From Actinomycetes bacterium (lineage in GTDB: Bacteria; Actinomycetota; Actinomycetes; Actinomycetales; Microbacteriaceae), in assembly GCA_023451265.1 (NCBI GenBank), contig JAEYAG010000003.1:1-36387 (forward strand): a stretch of DNA of 36,387 bases, in the 5' to 3' direction. Of this stretch, positions 8,447 through 15,716 are shown piece after piece. Position 1 is the first letter of the stretch. Each line of letters opens with the position of its first letter. The notes below the pieces were generated by a model. It was not told the DNA's origin. It did no database searches and saw nothing but the letters and a program-made list of their open reading frames with translations. The translations under genes were made by a program, and so were the position numbers.

Positions 8447-8475
8447 AGTATGACACATGTGGTCTGACCACACAA
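8447..8475 (-). promoter_or_regulatory. adhE promoter with 15-bp GntR/FadR-type palindrome
   Basis: On the minus strand, a -35 TTGTGT (8470-8475), 17-bp spacer and -10 CATACT (8447-8452) lie about 85 bp before the adhE start. The perfect palindrome TGTGGTCTGACCACA (8458-8472) overlaps the -35 and spacer. Its core TGGTCnGACCA matches the known operator type of FadR-subfamily GntR regulators such as LldR and PdhR, which respond to central-carbon acids. A repressor bound here would block the promoter. No such regulator gene is in the window. No Rex site (TTGTGA-N6-TCACAA) is seen. Confidence 0.65.
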
Positions 8476-8543
8476 GAGGATGCCGGGAGGCCTCGCCCAC
8501 TCCCCACCTCCCGGCCGCGGCCACCGTGCCGTAGGCTCCGAGC

Positions 8544-9758
8544 ATGCCGCCGAGCGACCGACCCCCGCGTCGGCGCGGGCGCCGGCATCCGCACTGGATC
8601 GCGTTCTTCGCCGCGCTCCTCGCCGGCATCGCCGGTTTCGTCGCGGTGGGCGAGGCCCGGCTCATCGGGGATGCCGTGGAGCAGCGGAACCTGGCCGCCT
8701 TCTACGACCAGCCCGCGGGCGCCCTCGACGGCGCGCCGGGGTCGCTCGTGCGCAGCGAGGAGCTGACCGGAGTGCCGTTCGAGGCGCGCGCCTGGCGCGT
8801 GATGTACCGGACGACCGATGTGCACGGCGACATCCAGGTCTCCACCGGCGTCGTGGTCACTCCCCTGGGCCCGGCGCCCGCGGGCGGGCGCACGGTGCTG
8901 TCGTGGGGGCATCCGACGACGGGCTCGGCGGCCGACTGCGCGCCCTCGCGCGGCTTCGACCCGTACGAACTCATCGAGGGCATGCGCCTCATGCTCGACC
9001 GCGGCTACACGATCGTCGCGACCGACTACGTCGGCATGGGCACGGACGGCCCCGACTCGTACCTCGTCGGCGACACCGGCGGCAACGCCGTGCTCGACGC
9101 GGTGCGGGCGGCCCAGCAGCTGCCCGCCGCCGACGCGTCCGACCGGGTGGTGCTGTGGGGCCACTCCCAGGGCGGGCAGGCCGTGCTGTTCGCGGCGCAG
9201 CGCGCCCCGCAGTATGCGCCGGAGCTGCAGATCCTCGGCGTCGCGGTCGCAGCGCCCGCGGCGGACCTGACGGCGCTGCTGAGCGATCACATCGACGACA
9301 TCTCGGGCGTCACGATCGGGTCGTACGCCTTCGCCGCGTACGCCGAGGTCTACGCGAGCGAAGGGGCGACGCTCGAGAGCATCCTCACGCCCGCCGCGCA
9401 GAAGATCCTGCCCGAGATGAACGCGCTGTGCCTGCTGGCCAACATCACCACGCTGCACGAGATCGGCGATCCCGTCGTCGGCCACTTCGTCACGGCCGAC
9501 CCGGGCACCGTCGAGCCGTGGGAGACGATCCTCGCGGAGAACTCCGCGGGCGCGGTCGCCTTCAGCGCTCCCCTGTTCGTCGCGCAGGGCCTCGACGACA
9601 AGCTCGTCGTCCCGGCGGCGACGGAGCAGTTCGTCGCGCACGAGAAGTCCCTCGGCATGGAGGTCGACTTCCACCCGATCGCGGATGCCGACCACGGCAC
9701 GATCGCCTACTTCGCGCTGCCTGCCCTGATGGAATGGCTCGACGCCCACCGCCTCTGA
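8544..9758 (+). CDS. Secreted lipase / alpha-beta hydrolase (secretory LIP family)
   Basis: The 404-residue protein has a basic N-terminus (RRRGRRH) followed by one hydrophobic helix (about residues 18-36), either an uncleaved anchor or a signal peptide. The body is a LIP-type alpha/beta hydrolase. The nucleophile elbow is GHSQGG with S208. The acid is D351 or D352 in QGLDDKLV and the His is H384 in DADHGT, so the triad is complete. The LIP hallmark segments TVLSWGHPTTG and VATDYVGMGTDGP are present. Enzymes of this family hydrolyse triglycerides or other esters outside the cell. It is divergent from adhE across a 180-bp region, and the ribosome binding site before ATG 8544 is weak. The natural substrate is not predictable. 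Confidence 0.88.
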   Translation: MPPSDRPPRRRGRRHPHWIAFFAALLAGIAGFVAVGEARLIGDAVEQRNLAAFYDQPAGALDGAPGSLVRSEELTGVPFEARAWRVMYRTTDVHGDIQVSTGVVVTPLGPAPAGGRTVLSWGHPTTGSAADCAPSRGFDPYELIEGMRLMLDRGYTIVATDYVGMGTDGPDSYLVGDTGGNAVLDAVRAAQQLPAADASDRVVLWGHSQGGQAVLFAAQRAPQYAPELQILGVAVAAPAADLTALLSDHIDDISGVTIGSYAFAAYAEVYASEGATLESILTPAAQKILPEMNALCLLANITTLHEIGDPVVGHFVTADPGTVEPWETILAENSAGAVAFSAPLFVAQGLDDKLVVPAATEQFVAHEKSLGMEVDFHPIADADHGTIAYFALPALMEWLDAHRL

Positions 9759-9859
9759 CCCGGCGCGTCCCGGGCCACGGATGCCGCGGCCCCGCCATCC
9801 GGGATTTGTCACGCCGGTCGGGCCTCGCGCCGTCTCGTCGCGCGGACGACACTGGGAGC

Positions 9860-10300
9860 ATGCGGAAGATCCCCGTGTACTACTACTCCTCGTCATCGAA
9901 TCTGACGGGGCGTTTCGCGGAGGCTCTGGCGCGCATCGACGGACGGCGCGTGCTGAACCTCGCGCGCAGCGAGGTGCGCCGCAGCGAGCCCACGGGGCCG
10001 TGGGTGCTGCTGACGCCCTCGTACAAGGCCGGCAACGCCGCCGAGGTGACACTGCCGGCGGGAGTGCGCGCGTTTCTGCGCTCGCCGATGACCCGGCGGC
10101 GGATGGTGGGGATCATCGGCTCGGGCAACCGCAACTTTGGCGAGTACTACCAAGCCGCCGCACGAGACCTGTCGCAGCGGTCGGGCCGGCCCGTGCTGTT
10201 CGAGTTCGAGCTGTCGGGCACGCGTGAGGACGTCGAGCGATGCGCCGCGATCCTCGCGAGCCTCGACGAAGCGCTCGCCGAGGTCCGCAGCACGGGCTGA
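9860..10300 (+). CDS. nrdI: NrdI-like flavodoxin, not adjacent to ribonucleotide reductase genes
   Basis: 146 residues from ATG 9860. The N-terminal PVYYYSSSSNLTGRF is the flavodoxin FMN-phosphate loop of NrdI. GIIGSGNRNFGEYY and the C-terminal FELSGTREDVER are NrdI signatures. NrdI supplies the oxidant that assembles the dimanganese-tyrosyl cofactor of class Ib ribonucleotide reductase. Normally it sits in an nrdHIEF operon. Here its neighbours are a lipase and an amine oxidase, so it is an orphan and possibly a second copy. The middle is more basic than usual (LARSEVRRSEPTG). The start is preceded by GGGAG at very short spacing. The family call is firm; its role in this genome is uncertain. 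Confidence 0.85.
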   Translation: MRKIPVYYYSSSSNLTGRFAEALARIDGRRVLNLARSEVRRSEPTGPWVLLTPSYKAGNAAEVTLPAGVRAFLRSPMTRRRMVGIIGSGNRNFGEYYQAAARDLSQRSGRPVLFEFELSGTREDVERCAAILASLDEALAEVRSTG

Positions 10301-10359
10301 GCCCGGGACTCTTCTCCCGGCGCGGCCTGCCGCGATATGTTCGGCAGCGGGAGGACATC

Positions 10360-11685
10360 ATGTCCGAATTCGACACCGTCGTCGTGGGGGCCGGCGTGGC
10401 CGGGGTGACCGCGGCGAGACTGCTGACGAAGGCCGGGCACCGCGTCGTCGTGCTGGAGGCGCGCGACCGCGTCGGCGGGCGCGTGTGGACCGACCGCTCC
10501 GACGGGTACGTCACCGATCGCGGCGCGTCGTGGATCCACGGGATCGACGACAGCCCGGTGGCCGCGGCCGCCACCGCGTTCGGCATGCGCATGATCGAGT
10601 TCACGGTGGGCGGGTATCAGCCCGACAGCCGTCCGATCGCGCACTACGGCCCCGATGGCCGGCGCCTCACCGACGCGGAGGCGGCGGCGTACGTCGCCGA
10701 TATCCACGCGGTGGATGCCGAGTTGGATGCGGTGATCGCGGCATCCGACGTCACGGCGTCGTATCGCGACGTCACCGACGAGGCGATCGCGCGGCAGGGC
10801 TGGCCCGCCGAGCGCGCACAGCAGGTGCGCGAGTATCTCGAGCACCGGTCGGAGGAGCAGTACGGCGCGTGGATCGAGGACATGGGCGCGCGTGGGCTCG
10901 AGGACGACCACGTGTACGGGGACGAGGTGGTCTTCCCCGACGGTTACGACCGGCTGCCGACGGCGATCGCGGAGGGCCTCGACGTGCGCCTCGGTCACGT
11001 CGTCGCGTCGGTGCGGTGGTCATCGGGCGGGGTCACGGTGCGCACGAGCGCCGGTGCGGAGTTCGCGGCGGACCACGCGGTCGTGACGGTGCCGGTCGGC
11101 GTGCTGCAGTCCGCGGACTTCGCCATCGTGCCGGCGCTGCCGGAGCGGCACGCCGCGGCGCTGTCACGACTGCGGATGAACGCGTTCGAGAAGGTGTTCC
11201 TCCGCTTCTCGCACCGGTTCTGGGACGAGGGCGTGTACGCGATCCGCCAGCAGGGTCCCGAGGGGGTGTGGTGGCACTCCTGGTACGACCTGACAGCGCT
11301 CCACGACTCCCCCACGCTGCTGACCTTCGCCGCCGGGCCGGCCGCCGTCGCGACACGGGAGTGGACCGACGCGCAGGTCGCCGACTCGGTGCTGGCGCAG
11401 CTGCGACGGCTGTACGGCGACGCGGTGCCGGAGCCCGTCGCGATGCAGCGGACGGCGTGGCAGGACGACCCGTTCAGTCACGGGGCGTACGCGTACATGG
11501 CGATCGGGTCGGTGCCGGCCGACCACGACGATCTCGCCGAGCCGATCGGCGGCGTGCTGCACCTGGCGGGCGAGGCGACGTGGACCGACGACCCCGCGAC
11601 CGTACCGGGCGCGCTGCTGTCGGGGCACCGCGCCGCCGAGCGCGTGCTCGGACGCGAGATCCCGATCGCCCACGTCTGGAGCTGA
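10360..11685 (+). CDS. FAD-dependent amine oxidase (polyamine / monoamine oxidase family)
   Basis: The 441-residue protein starts at ATG 10360 with GGGAGG 6 nt upstream. The N-terminal FAD dinucleotide motif VVVGAGVAGVTAARLL is followed by the ribose-binding Glu and VGGRV motif (LEARDRVGGRVWT) and the GASWIHG stretch of polyamine oxidases. The C-terminal FAD motif HLAGEATWTDDPATVPGAL and SGHRAAERVL are intact. The enzyme should oxidise an amine to an aldehyde with release of peroxide, in the cytoplasm since no signal peptide is seen. The substrate may be spermidine or a related polyamine. It follows nrdI by 59 bp on the same strand, though no functional link is evident. Confidence 0.9.
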   Translation: MSEFDTVVVGAGVAGVTAARLLTKAGHRVVVLEARDRVGGRVWTDRSDGYVTDRGASWIHGIDDSPVAAAATAFGMRMIEFTVGGYQPDSRPIAHYGPDGRRLTDAEAAAYVADIHAVDAELDAVIAASDVTASYRDVTDEAIARQGWPAERAQQVREYLEHRSEEQYGAWIEDMGARGLEDDHVYGDEVVFPDGYDRLPTAIAEGLDVRLGHVVASVRWSSGGVTVRTSAGAEFAADHAVVTVPVGVLQSADFAIVPALPERHAAALSRLRMNAFEKVFLRFSHRFWDEGVYAIRQQGPEGVWWHSWYDLTALHDSPTLLTFAAGPAAVATREWTDAQVADSVLAQLRRLYGDAVPEPVAMQRTAWQDDPFSHGAYAYMAIGSVPADHDDLAEPIGGVLHLAGEATWTDDPATVPGALLSGHRAAERVLGREIPIAHVWS

Positions 11686-11706
11686 TGCCGGTTCGTCGCG
11701 TTGATG

Positions 11707-11729
11707 AATCTATTGTTTTACGATAGATT
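11707..11729 (+). promoter_or_regulatory. Dyad operator before the DUF2975/Xre pair
   Basis: AATCTAT (11707-11713) and ATAGATT (11723-11729) form a perfect 7-bp inverted repeat around a 9-nt spacer. The block is strikingly AT-rich for this genome. A likely promoter (TTGATG 11701-11706, 17-bp spacer, TAGATT 11724-11729) overlaps it. The adjacent small Xre protein is the obvious candidate autoregulator, by analogy with similarly arranged pairs. Confidence 0.6.
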
Positions 11730-11755
11730 TCCATCGACTCACGGGAGGCAATGTC

Positions 11756-12247
11756 ATGCATGGAGTGACCATCGCGGTGCTCAAGGTGGTGATCGCGCTG
11801 TCACTGGCGGGGTCGCTGTTCGTCCAGCTCGTCATGCTGCCGTTGGTGTGGAACGACCTGGCGGATGCGGGGACGCCCGTCCCCGGCCGGATCGTGTTCA
11901 TCGTGATCTTCGCGGCGGGCATCCTCACCTTGCAGGTGTTCGCGGTGTGCGTGTGGCGCCTGCTGACGCTCGTGCGACGCGGAGCGGTGTTCTCGGTGCG
12001 CTCGTTCCGGTACATCGACGTCATCATCGGGGCGATCGCCGCGGCATCCGCCCTCACCTTCGCGCTCGCGGTCGTGCTCGCACCGGGCGGCGTGGCGCCG
12101 GGCCTGGTGGCGCTCATGTGCGGCGCCGCGTTCGCGATCGCGGGGGTCGCGCTGCTGGTGGTCGTCATGCGCCGCCTGCTCGCCCAGGCGATCGAGCGGG
12201 ATGCCGAGGCGCAGACGCTCCGCGCCGAGCTCGACGAGGTGGTGTGA
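11756..12247 (+). CDS. DUF2975 family four-helix membrane protein
   Basis: 163 residues with four predicted transmembrane helices: roughly 5-30, 44-70, 88-112 and 117-142, ending in a charged tail (ERDAEAQTLRAELDEVV). GGGAGG precedes ATG 11756 by about 9 nt. DUF2975 proteins are typically co-transcribed with a short Xre-family regulator, as here, where the stop TGA overlaps the next ATG. The function of the family is not established; a membrane-linked control of the regulator is a common guess. Confidence 0.85.
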   Translation: MHGVTIAVLKVVIALSLAGSLFVQLVMLPLVWNDLADAGTPVPGRIVFIVIFAAGILTLQVFAVCVWRLLTLVRRGAVFSVRSFRYIDVIIGAIAAASALTFALAVVLAPGGVAPGLVALMCGAAFAIAGVALLVVVMRRLLAQAIERDAEAQTLRAELDEVV

Positions 12248-12462
12248 TGGCGATCATCGTCGACATCGACGTGATGCTCGCGCGCCGCAAGATGGCGGTC
12301 GGGACGCTCGCCGAGCTCGTCGGCATCACGCCGGCGAACCTCGCCGTGCTGAAGAACGGGCGGGCCAAGGCCGTACGCTTCACGACGCTCGACGCGCTGT
12401 GCGCGGCGCTCGAGTGCCAGCCCGGCGACCTGCTGCGGTGGGTGCCCGACGACGCGGACTGA
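12247..12462 (+). CDS. Small Xre/Cro-family HTH regulator
   Basis: 71 residues, almost entirely one helix-turn-helix domain: VDIDVMLARRKMAVGTLAELVG, the recognition region ITPANLAVLKNGRAKAVRFTTLD, and the tail ALCAALECQPGDLLRWV typical of this compact subfamily. Its ATG overlaps the DUF2975 stop (TGATG), so the two are translationally coupled. It probably binds the AATCTAT-N9-ATAGATT dyad upstream of the pair and represses it; this is inferred from arrangement. Confidence 0.9.
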   Translation: MAIIVDIDVMLARRKMAVGTLAELVGITPANLAVLKNGRAKAVRFTTLDALCAALECQPGDLLRWVPDDAD

Positions 12463-12699
12463 GATCGGCGCGACGCGAAAGACCTCCGCAGGACCGAGCG
12501 GACTGAACGCGAACTGCTCGACATTCACGGAGTCGGCCCTAAGGCAATCCGAATTCTCCGCGAGGAGTTGGCGGCTCGCGGTCTGAGTCTGCGTGACTAC
12601 CGAGACGGCCCGAGTCGAGGGCGGGTCGACCGCACCGCGACCGGGCCGAACTCATGGTGGCGCGGGGTCATCGAAGAGGCAGAGAACGACCTGCTCTGA
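12463..12699 (+). pseudogene. 5'-truncated helix-hairpin-helix protein fragment
   Basis: The frame opens directly after the Xre stop codon and ends at TGA 12697. It reads LLDIHGVGPKAIRILREELAARGLSLRD, a helix-hairpin-helix motif like the end of small actinobacterial proteins related to the RNA polymerase alpha C-terminal domain. It continues for about 33 more residues (to VIEEAENDLL). No ATG, GTG or TTG start precedes the motif within the frame, and the usual N-terminal half is missing. It is best read as a remnant left by recombination at the edge of the arsenic cluster. Confidence 0.6.
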
Positions 12700-12705
12700 G
12701 CAGCA

Positions 12706-13125
12706 TCACCGCTGCGGATGGTCGAGGAGCTCTGCGACGAGAGTGTGAACGCGCTGTTTGATGTCGTCGCGGATCGGGCGCACGGCCTCGAGATCGAGTC
12801 CGGCGGGGTCGCCGAGGGACCAGTCGAGGTAGCGGATGCCCGGATAGAAGGGACATTCGTCACCGCAGCCCATCGTGACCACGACCGTAGATGCTTCAAC
12901 AGCTTCCGGGGTGATGGCCCTGGGCTGGGCGCCGGTGATGTCGATGCCGTCCTCAGCCATCGCCTGGACGGCGACGGGGTTGACATGCTGGGCGGGTTGG
13001 GAGCCGGCGGAGCGGACCTCGATCCGGTCGCCGGCGAAGGCGCGGAGGTAGCCGGCAGCCATCTGCGACCGGCCCGCGTTGTGGACGCACATGAACAGCA
13101 CGCTCGGCCTGCTCACGGTCAACAC
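12706..13125 (-). CDS. arsC: Arsenate reductase, low-molecular-weight phosphatase type
   Basis: 139 residues with the P-loop CVHNAGRSQ (CX5R) and the DPAG segment of low-molecular-weight phosphatase-type arsenate reductases. Actinobacterial enzymes of this kind reduce arsenate to arsenite with mycothiol or thioredoxin. A further Cys pair (MGCGDECPFYPG) could serve the disulfide relay. GTG 13125 overlaps the stop of the upstream oxidoreductase (GTGTTGA), giving translational coupling; GTG 13116 is an alternative start. Its product, arsenite, needs export, but no Acr3/ArsB gene lies next to it. Whether mycothiol or thioredoxin is the partner cannot be told here. Confidence 0.9.
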   Translation of the reverse strand: MLTVSRPSVLFMCVHNAGRSQMAAGYLRAFAGDRIEVRSAGSQPAQHVNPVAVQAMAEDGIDITGAQPRAITPEAVEASTVVVTMGCGDECPFYPGIRYLDWSLGDPAGLDLEAVRPIRDDIKQRVHTLVAELLDHPQR

Positions 13126-14465
13126 CCGCCCGTCGTTGTGATTTTCGCTCCGGCGGGAGCGAGGGCGATGCTGACCCGCTGCGGGCCGGGCGCTGTGCAG
13201 CAGGAGCCGCCGCTGTCCTCGGCATCGAACACACCGGAGCCGCCGCAGACGCCGGTGTCGGGCAGGACCAACTCGACGCGGCTGGCGGCGGCGTGGTCGC
13301 CGGTCAGGTCCGCGGTGATGGAGCGGATCTGCTCGTACCCGGTGAGGGCGAGGAAGGTGGGGGCTCTTCCGTAGGACTTCGCGCCGACGATGTAGAAGCC
13401 GGGCTCGGGCTGGGCCAGGTCGCTGGCGCCGGTGGCGCGCACGGTGCCGCAGGAGTGCAGGTTCGGGTCCACGTCGGCCGCGATCCGCACCGGCGCTTGG
13501 AGGCGGTAGTCCAGGTCGAGTCGCACTTCGGACAGGAACGAGAGGTCGGGACGAAACCCGGTCAGCACCACGAGCCGGTCGGCGGGGTCGAGGGTGCGGC
13601 CATCTTCGGCGGCGAGCACGGCTTGGCTGCCGTGGAGGTCGATGCGCTCGGTTCGGAACCCGGTCACGAGGTCGACCAGCCCGTCGATGACGGTGGCCTT
13701 CGAGCGCTGGCCGAGCGCGCCGCGGGCGGGGAGCTCGTCCGCGTCACCGCCGCCGAAGGTGTTGCCCACGGTGCCGCGCCGGAGCACCCAGGTGATCCGG
13801 GTGTCGGGGTGTTCGCGGGCGATCCGGCCGAGCTCGATGATCGCGGTGGCCGCGGAGTGTCCGTTGCCGACCACCACAACGTGTCGCCCCGCGAACGCGG
13901 CAGCATCCTCGAACGCGGGAATGCGATAGCTCAGCAGGCCCGCAGCCGCTGCCGCCTGTTCTCCGAGCGCGGGCAGCCCGTCTGCTCCAGCGGGGCTCGG
14001 TGTGGCCCAGGTGCCGGAGGCATCGATGATCGCCCGGGCCTCGATTCGCGACTCCGCACCCGTGCTGTCGCGGACGTGGACGAGGAATGGCTGCTCAGCC
14101 CGGCCGGCGTCCACAAGCAGGTCGCGGCCCCTGCGCCCGATGCCGACCACCCGCGTGCCGTAGCGCACCCGGTCGCCAAGCGCCGAAGCGAGGGGCGCGA
14201 GGTAGCGGTCGATCCACTCCGCACCGGTCGGATGCCCCGACCCCGGGGCCGTCCATCCCGTCGGAGCGAGCAGTCGGGTGGATGCCCGGTCCACCAGTTC
14301 TGGCCATTCGGAGAACAACCGGACATGCCCCCACTCCGCCACCGCCGCCGCGGGGCCGTCCCCGGCCTCCAGCACCAGGGGCTCCACGCCGCGCTCAACC
14401 AGATGCGCCGCCGCGGCAAGCCCCTGGGGGCCGGCGCCGATCACCACCACCGGGAAGTCTGACAT
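13119..14465 (-). CDS. FAD-dependent NAD(P)-binding oxidoreductase of the ars cluster
   Basis: 448 residues from ATG 14465. FAD motif VVVIGAGPQGLAAAAHL at the N-terminus, NAD(P)-binding GRHVVVVGNGHSAATAIIEL near residue 200, and the ATG-type motif near 315 (LVVLTGFRPDLSFL). The layout is that of flavin monooxygenases or thioredoxin-reductase-like enzymes. Such genes recur in actinobacterial ars operons. The C-terminus is cysteine-rich (CGGSG, GGSCC, final GGC) and could bind arsenic or a metal; this is inference. It is transcribed divergently from arsR and overlaps arsC by 7 bp. The substrate is unknown: organoarsenical oxidation or thiol redox support are both possible. Confidence 0.82.
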   Translation of the reverse strand: MSDFPVVVIGAGPQGLAAAAHLVERGVEPLVLEAGDGPAAAVAEWGHVRLFSEWPELVDRASTRLLAPTGWTAPGSGHPTGAEWIDRYLAPLASALGDRVRYGTRVVGIGRRGRDLLVDAGRAEQPFLVHVRDSTGAESRIEARAIIDASGTWATPSPAGADGLPALGEQAAAAAGLLSYRIPAFEDAAAFAGRHVVVVGNGHSAATAIIELGRIAREHPDTRITWVLRRGTVGNTFGGGDADELPARGALGQRSKATVIDGLVDLVTGFRTERIDLHGSQAVLAAEDGRTLDPADRLVVLTGFRPDLSFLSEVRLDLDYRLQAPVRIAADVDPNLHSCGTVRATGASDLAQPEPGFYIVGAKSYGRAPTFLALTGYEQIRSITADLTGDHAAASRVELVLPDTGVCGGSGVFDAEDSGGSCCTAPGPQRVSIALAPAGAKITTTGGC

Positions 14466-14491
14466 CACCCAACATCCTTCACATCGAAGAC

Positions 14492-14548
14492 GATCAATGT
14501 ATCGAGCCTGATCGATGTATCGACAGATGTCAATACGACTGGCAGAAT
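14492..14548 (+). promoter_or_regulatory. ArsR operator repeats and leaderless arsR promoter
   Basis: GATCAATGTATCGA (14492-14505) and GATCGATGTATCGA (14510-14523) are direct repeats 18 bp apart, each partly palindromic. The second overlaps the plus-strand -35 TCGACA (14520-14525); a 17-bp spacer and CAGAAT -10 (14543-14548) follow. Only 7 nt separate the -10 from the arsR ATG, so the transcript is probably leaderless. The repeats sit where ArsR could repress both directions. A minus-strand TTGACA (14528-14533) exists, but its -10 is unclear. Confidence 0.6.
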
Positions 14549-14555
14549 GGGATGC

Positions 14556-14906
14556 ATGACCACGACGCTCCCGCTGCTCGACCAGGACGCCCGCTCGTGC
14601 TGCGCGACCGTGACCGGCGGCGCGCTGGACGAGGCCGACGCGGAACGGATCGCGCGGGTGTTCAAGGCGCTCGGCGACCCGACCCGGGTGCGGCTGCTGT
14701 CGCTGATCGCGGCCAGTGCGGACGGGGAGCTGTGCGTCTGCGACCTCACCGACCCCGTGGGGCTCTCGCAGCCCACCGTCTCGCACCACATGAAGCACCT
14801 CGTCGACGCCGGGCTCGTCGCCCGCGAACAGCGCGGCAAGTGGGCCTACTACCGCGTCATCGACGGCGCCCTGGCGACCGCCGCCCGCACGCTGCTGCCA
14901 CAATGA
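14556..14906 (+). CDS. arsR: Arsenic-responsive repressor ArsR (ArsR/SmtB family)
   Basis: 116-residue winged-helix repressor that leaves DNA on binding As(III) or Sb(III). The HTH is GLSQPTVSHHMKHLVDAGLV. From ATG 14556 the adjacent cysteines are C15 and C16, the same positions used by the Corynebacterium-type ArsR site. The protein also has C60 and C62 in ELCVCDL, the E. coli-type metal motif. The start is chosen over ATG 14547 because it fits the -10 spacing and the C15/C16 numbering. It is divergent from the oxidoreductase and overlaps the acetyltransferase by ATGA. Confidence 0.93.
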   Translation: MTTTLPLLDQDARSCCATVTGGALDEADAERIARVFKALGDPTRVRLLSLIAASADGELCVCDLTDPVGLSQPTVSHHMKHLVDAGLVAREQRGKWAYYRVIDGALATAARTLLPQ

Positions 14907-15406
14907 CCGGCATCGGCATCCGCCCGATGATCCCAACGGATTGGGCCGATGTGCAGCGCATCTACTGGGAGGGCATCACCACCGGGCACGCCACCTTCGA
15001 GGCCGAGCCACCCGGTTGGGAGGCGTTCAACGCCGGCAAGGTCCCCGCCCCGAGACTCGTCGCCATCGATGAGGAGGGAGTGGTGATCGGTTGGGCCGCC
15101 GCCTCACGGGTATCGGCACGGCCGGTGTACTGCGGGGTGGTGGAGCACTCGATCTATGTCGCCGAGGCCGTCCGCGGTCGCGGCGTCGGCGGACGACTCC
15201 TCGCCGCGTTCATCGACACGGCCCATGAAGCGGGCATCTGGACCATCCAGTCCTCGCTGTTCCCCGAGAACACCGCCAGCCTGCGCCTTCACCACCAGCA
15301 CGGATTCCGCACCGTCGGCACCCGCGAACGGATCGCGCTGATGACCTACGGCCCGCTCTCGGGAACGTGGCGAGACACCGTGCTCATCGAACATCGTCGT
15401 CGCTGA
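14903..15406 (+). CDS. arsN: GNAT N-acetyltransferase, ArsN / phosphinothricin-acetyltransferase type
   Basis: 167 residues. The start IRPMIPTDWADVQRIYWEGITTGHATFE matches phosphinothricin N-acetyltransferases (typically TGxATF). The acetyl-CoA loop is VRGRGVGGRLL. The distal part QSSLFPENTASLRLHHQHGFRTVGTRERI is also characteristic. Members in ars operons (ArsN1) acetylate the antibiotic arsinothricin and some also phosphinothricin. The ATGA overlap with arsR makes co-expression under arsenic control very likely. The exact substrate is inferred from family and context. Confidence 0.85.
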   Translation: MTGIGIRPMIPTDWADVQRIYWEGITTGHATFEAEPPGWEAFNAGKVPAPRLVAIDEEGVVIGWAAASRVSARPVYCGVVEHSIYVAEAVRGRGVGGRLLAAFIDTAHEAGIWTIQSSLFPENTASLRLHHQHGFRTVGTRERIALMTYGPLSGTWRDTVLIEHRRR

Positions 15407-15644
15407 TCGAGGCGGGGTCGTGGACGCGCAAGTAGCGGGCTGCGGTGTCGACGCTGATGCCGAACAGGTCGCTGATGCGGCGGACGTCTCCTCGGGTGGC
15501 TTGTGCCTCCTGGACGATGCGTCCCCCGGTTTTCACCGAGGCCCGACGACGACGGCGGTACTGGGCGTCGGCCTCCGGCACGCGCCTTAATCGCGACCGC
15601 CCCACCGGACCGTAGACATTGCCGGGGAAAGCGGCCGGGTCCAC
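15384..15644 (-). pseudogene. Short HTH-containing fragment beside the tRNA-Pro scar
   Basis: An 86-codon frame opens at GTG 15644 just after an in-frame TGA and lacks a ribosome binding site. It reads like the end of a larger protein: an Arg-rich stretch (GPVGRSRLRRVPEADAQYRRRRR), then a helix-turn-helix-like segment (TRGDVRRISDLFGISVDTAARYLRVHDP). Its 3' end overlaps arsN by 23 bp on the opposite strand. I do not recognise the parent protein; a recombinase or replication-type regulator tail is possible given the location. The codon pattern supports coding origin. Confidence 0.4.
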
Positions 15645-15676
15645 CGAGGATCAAGTCAGCGTCGCCAGACACGACG

Positions 15677-15710
15677 AAGCCCCGGCAGATCCTCAGATCT
15701 ACCGGGGCTT
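15677..15710 (-). terminator. Intrinsic hairpin downstream of the tRNA-Pro remnant
   Basis: AAGCCCCGG (15677-15685) pairs perfectly with CCGGGGCTT (15702-15710). An inner AGATC/GATCT stem (15687-15691 with 15696-15700) closes a CTCA loop. The hairpin lies 6 nt past the acceptor end of the partial tRNA, where a tRNA gene terminator belongs, which supports the view that the left flank is the original chromosomal sequence. Confidence 0.75.
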
Positions 15711-15716
15711 TCCGGT

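Noticed and set aside
8364..8480. Rex operator for adhE
   Set aside because: No TTGTGA-N6-TCACAA-like sequence; the strong palindrome is of the GntR type.
15384..15644. Integrase of the element
   Set aside because: No tyrosine-recombinase R-H-R-Y residues in 86 codons; only a helix-turn-helix-like tail is visible.
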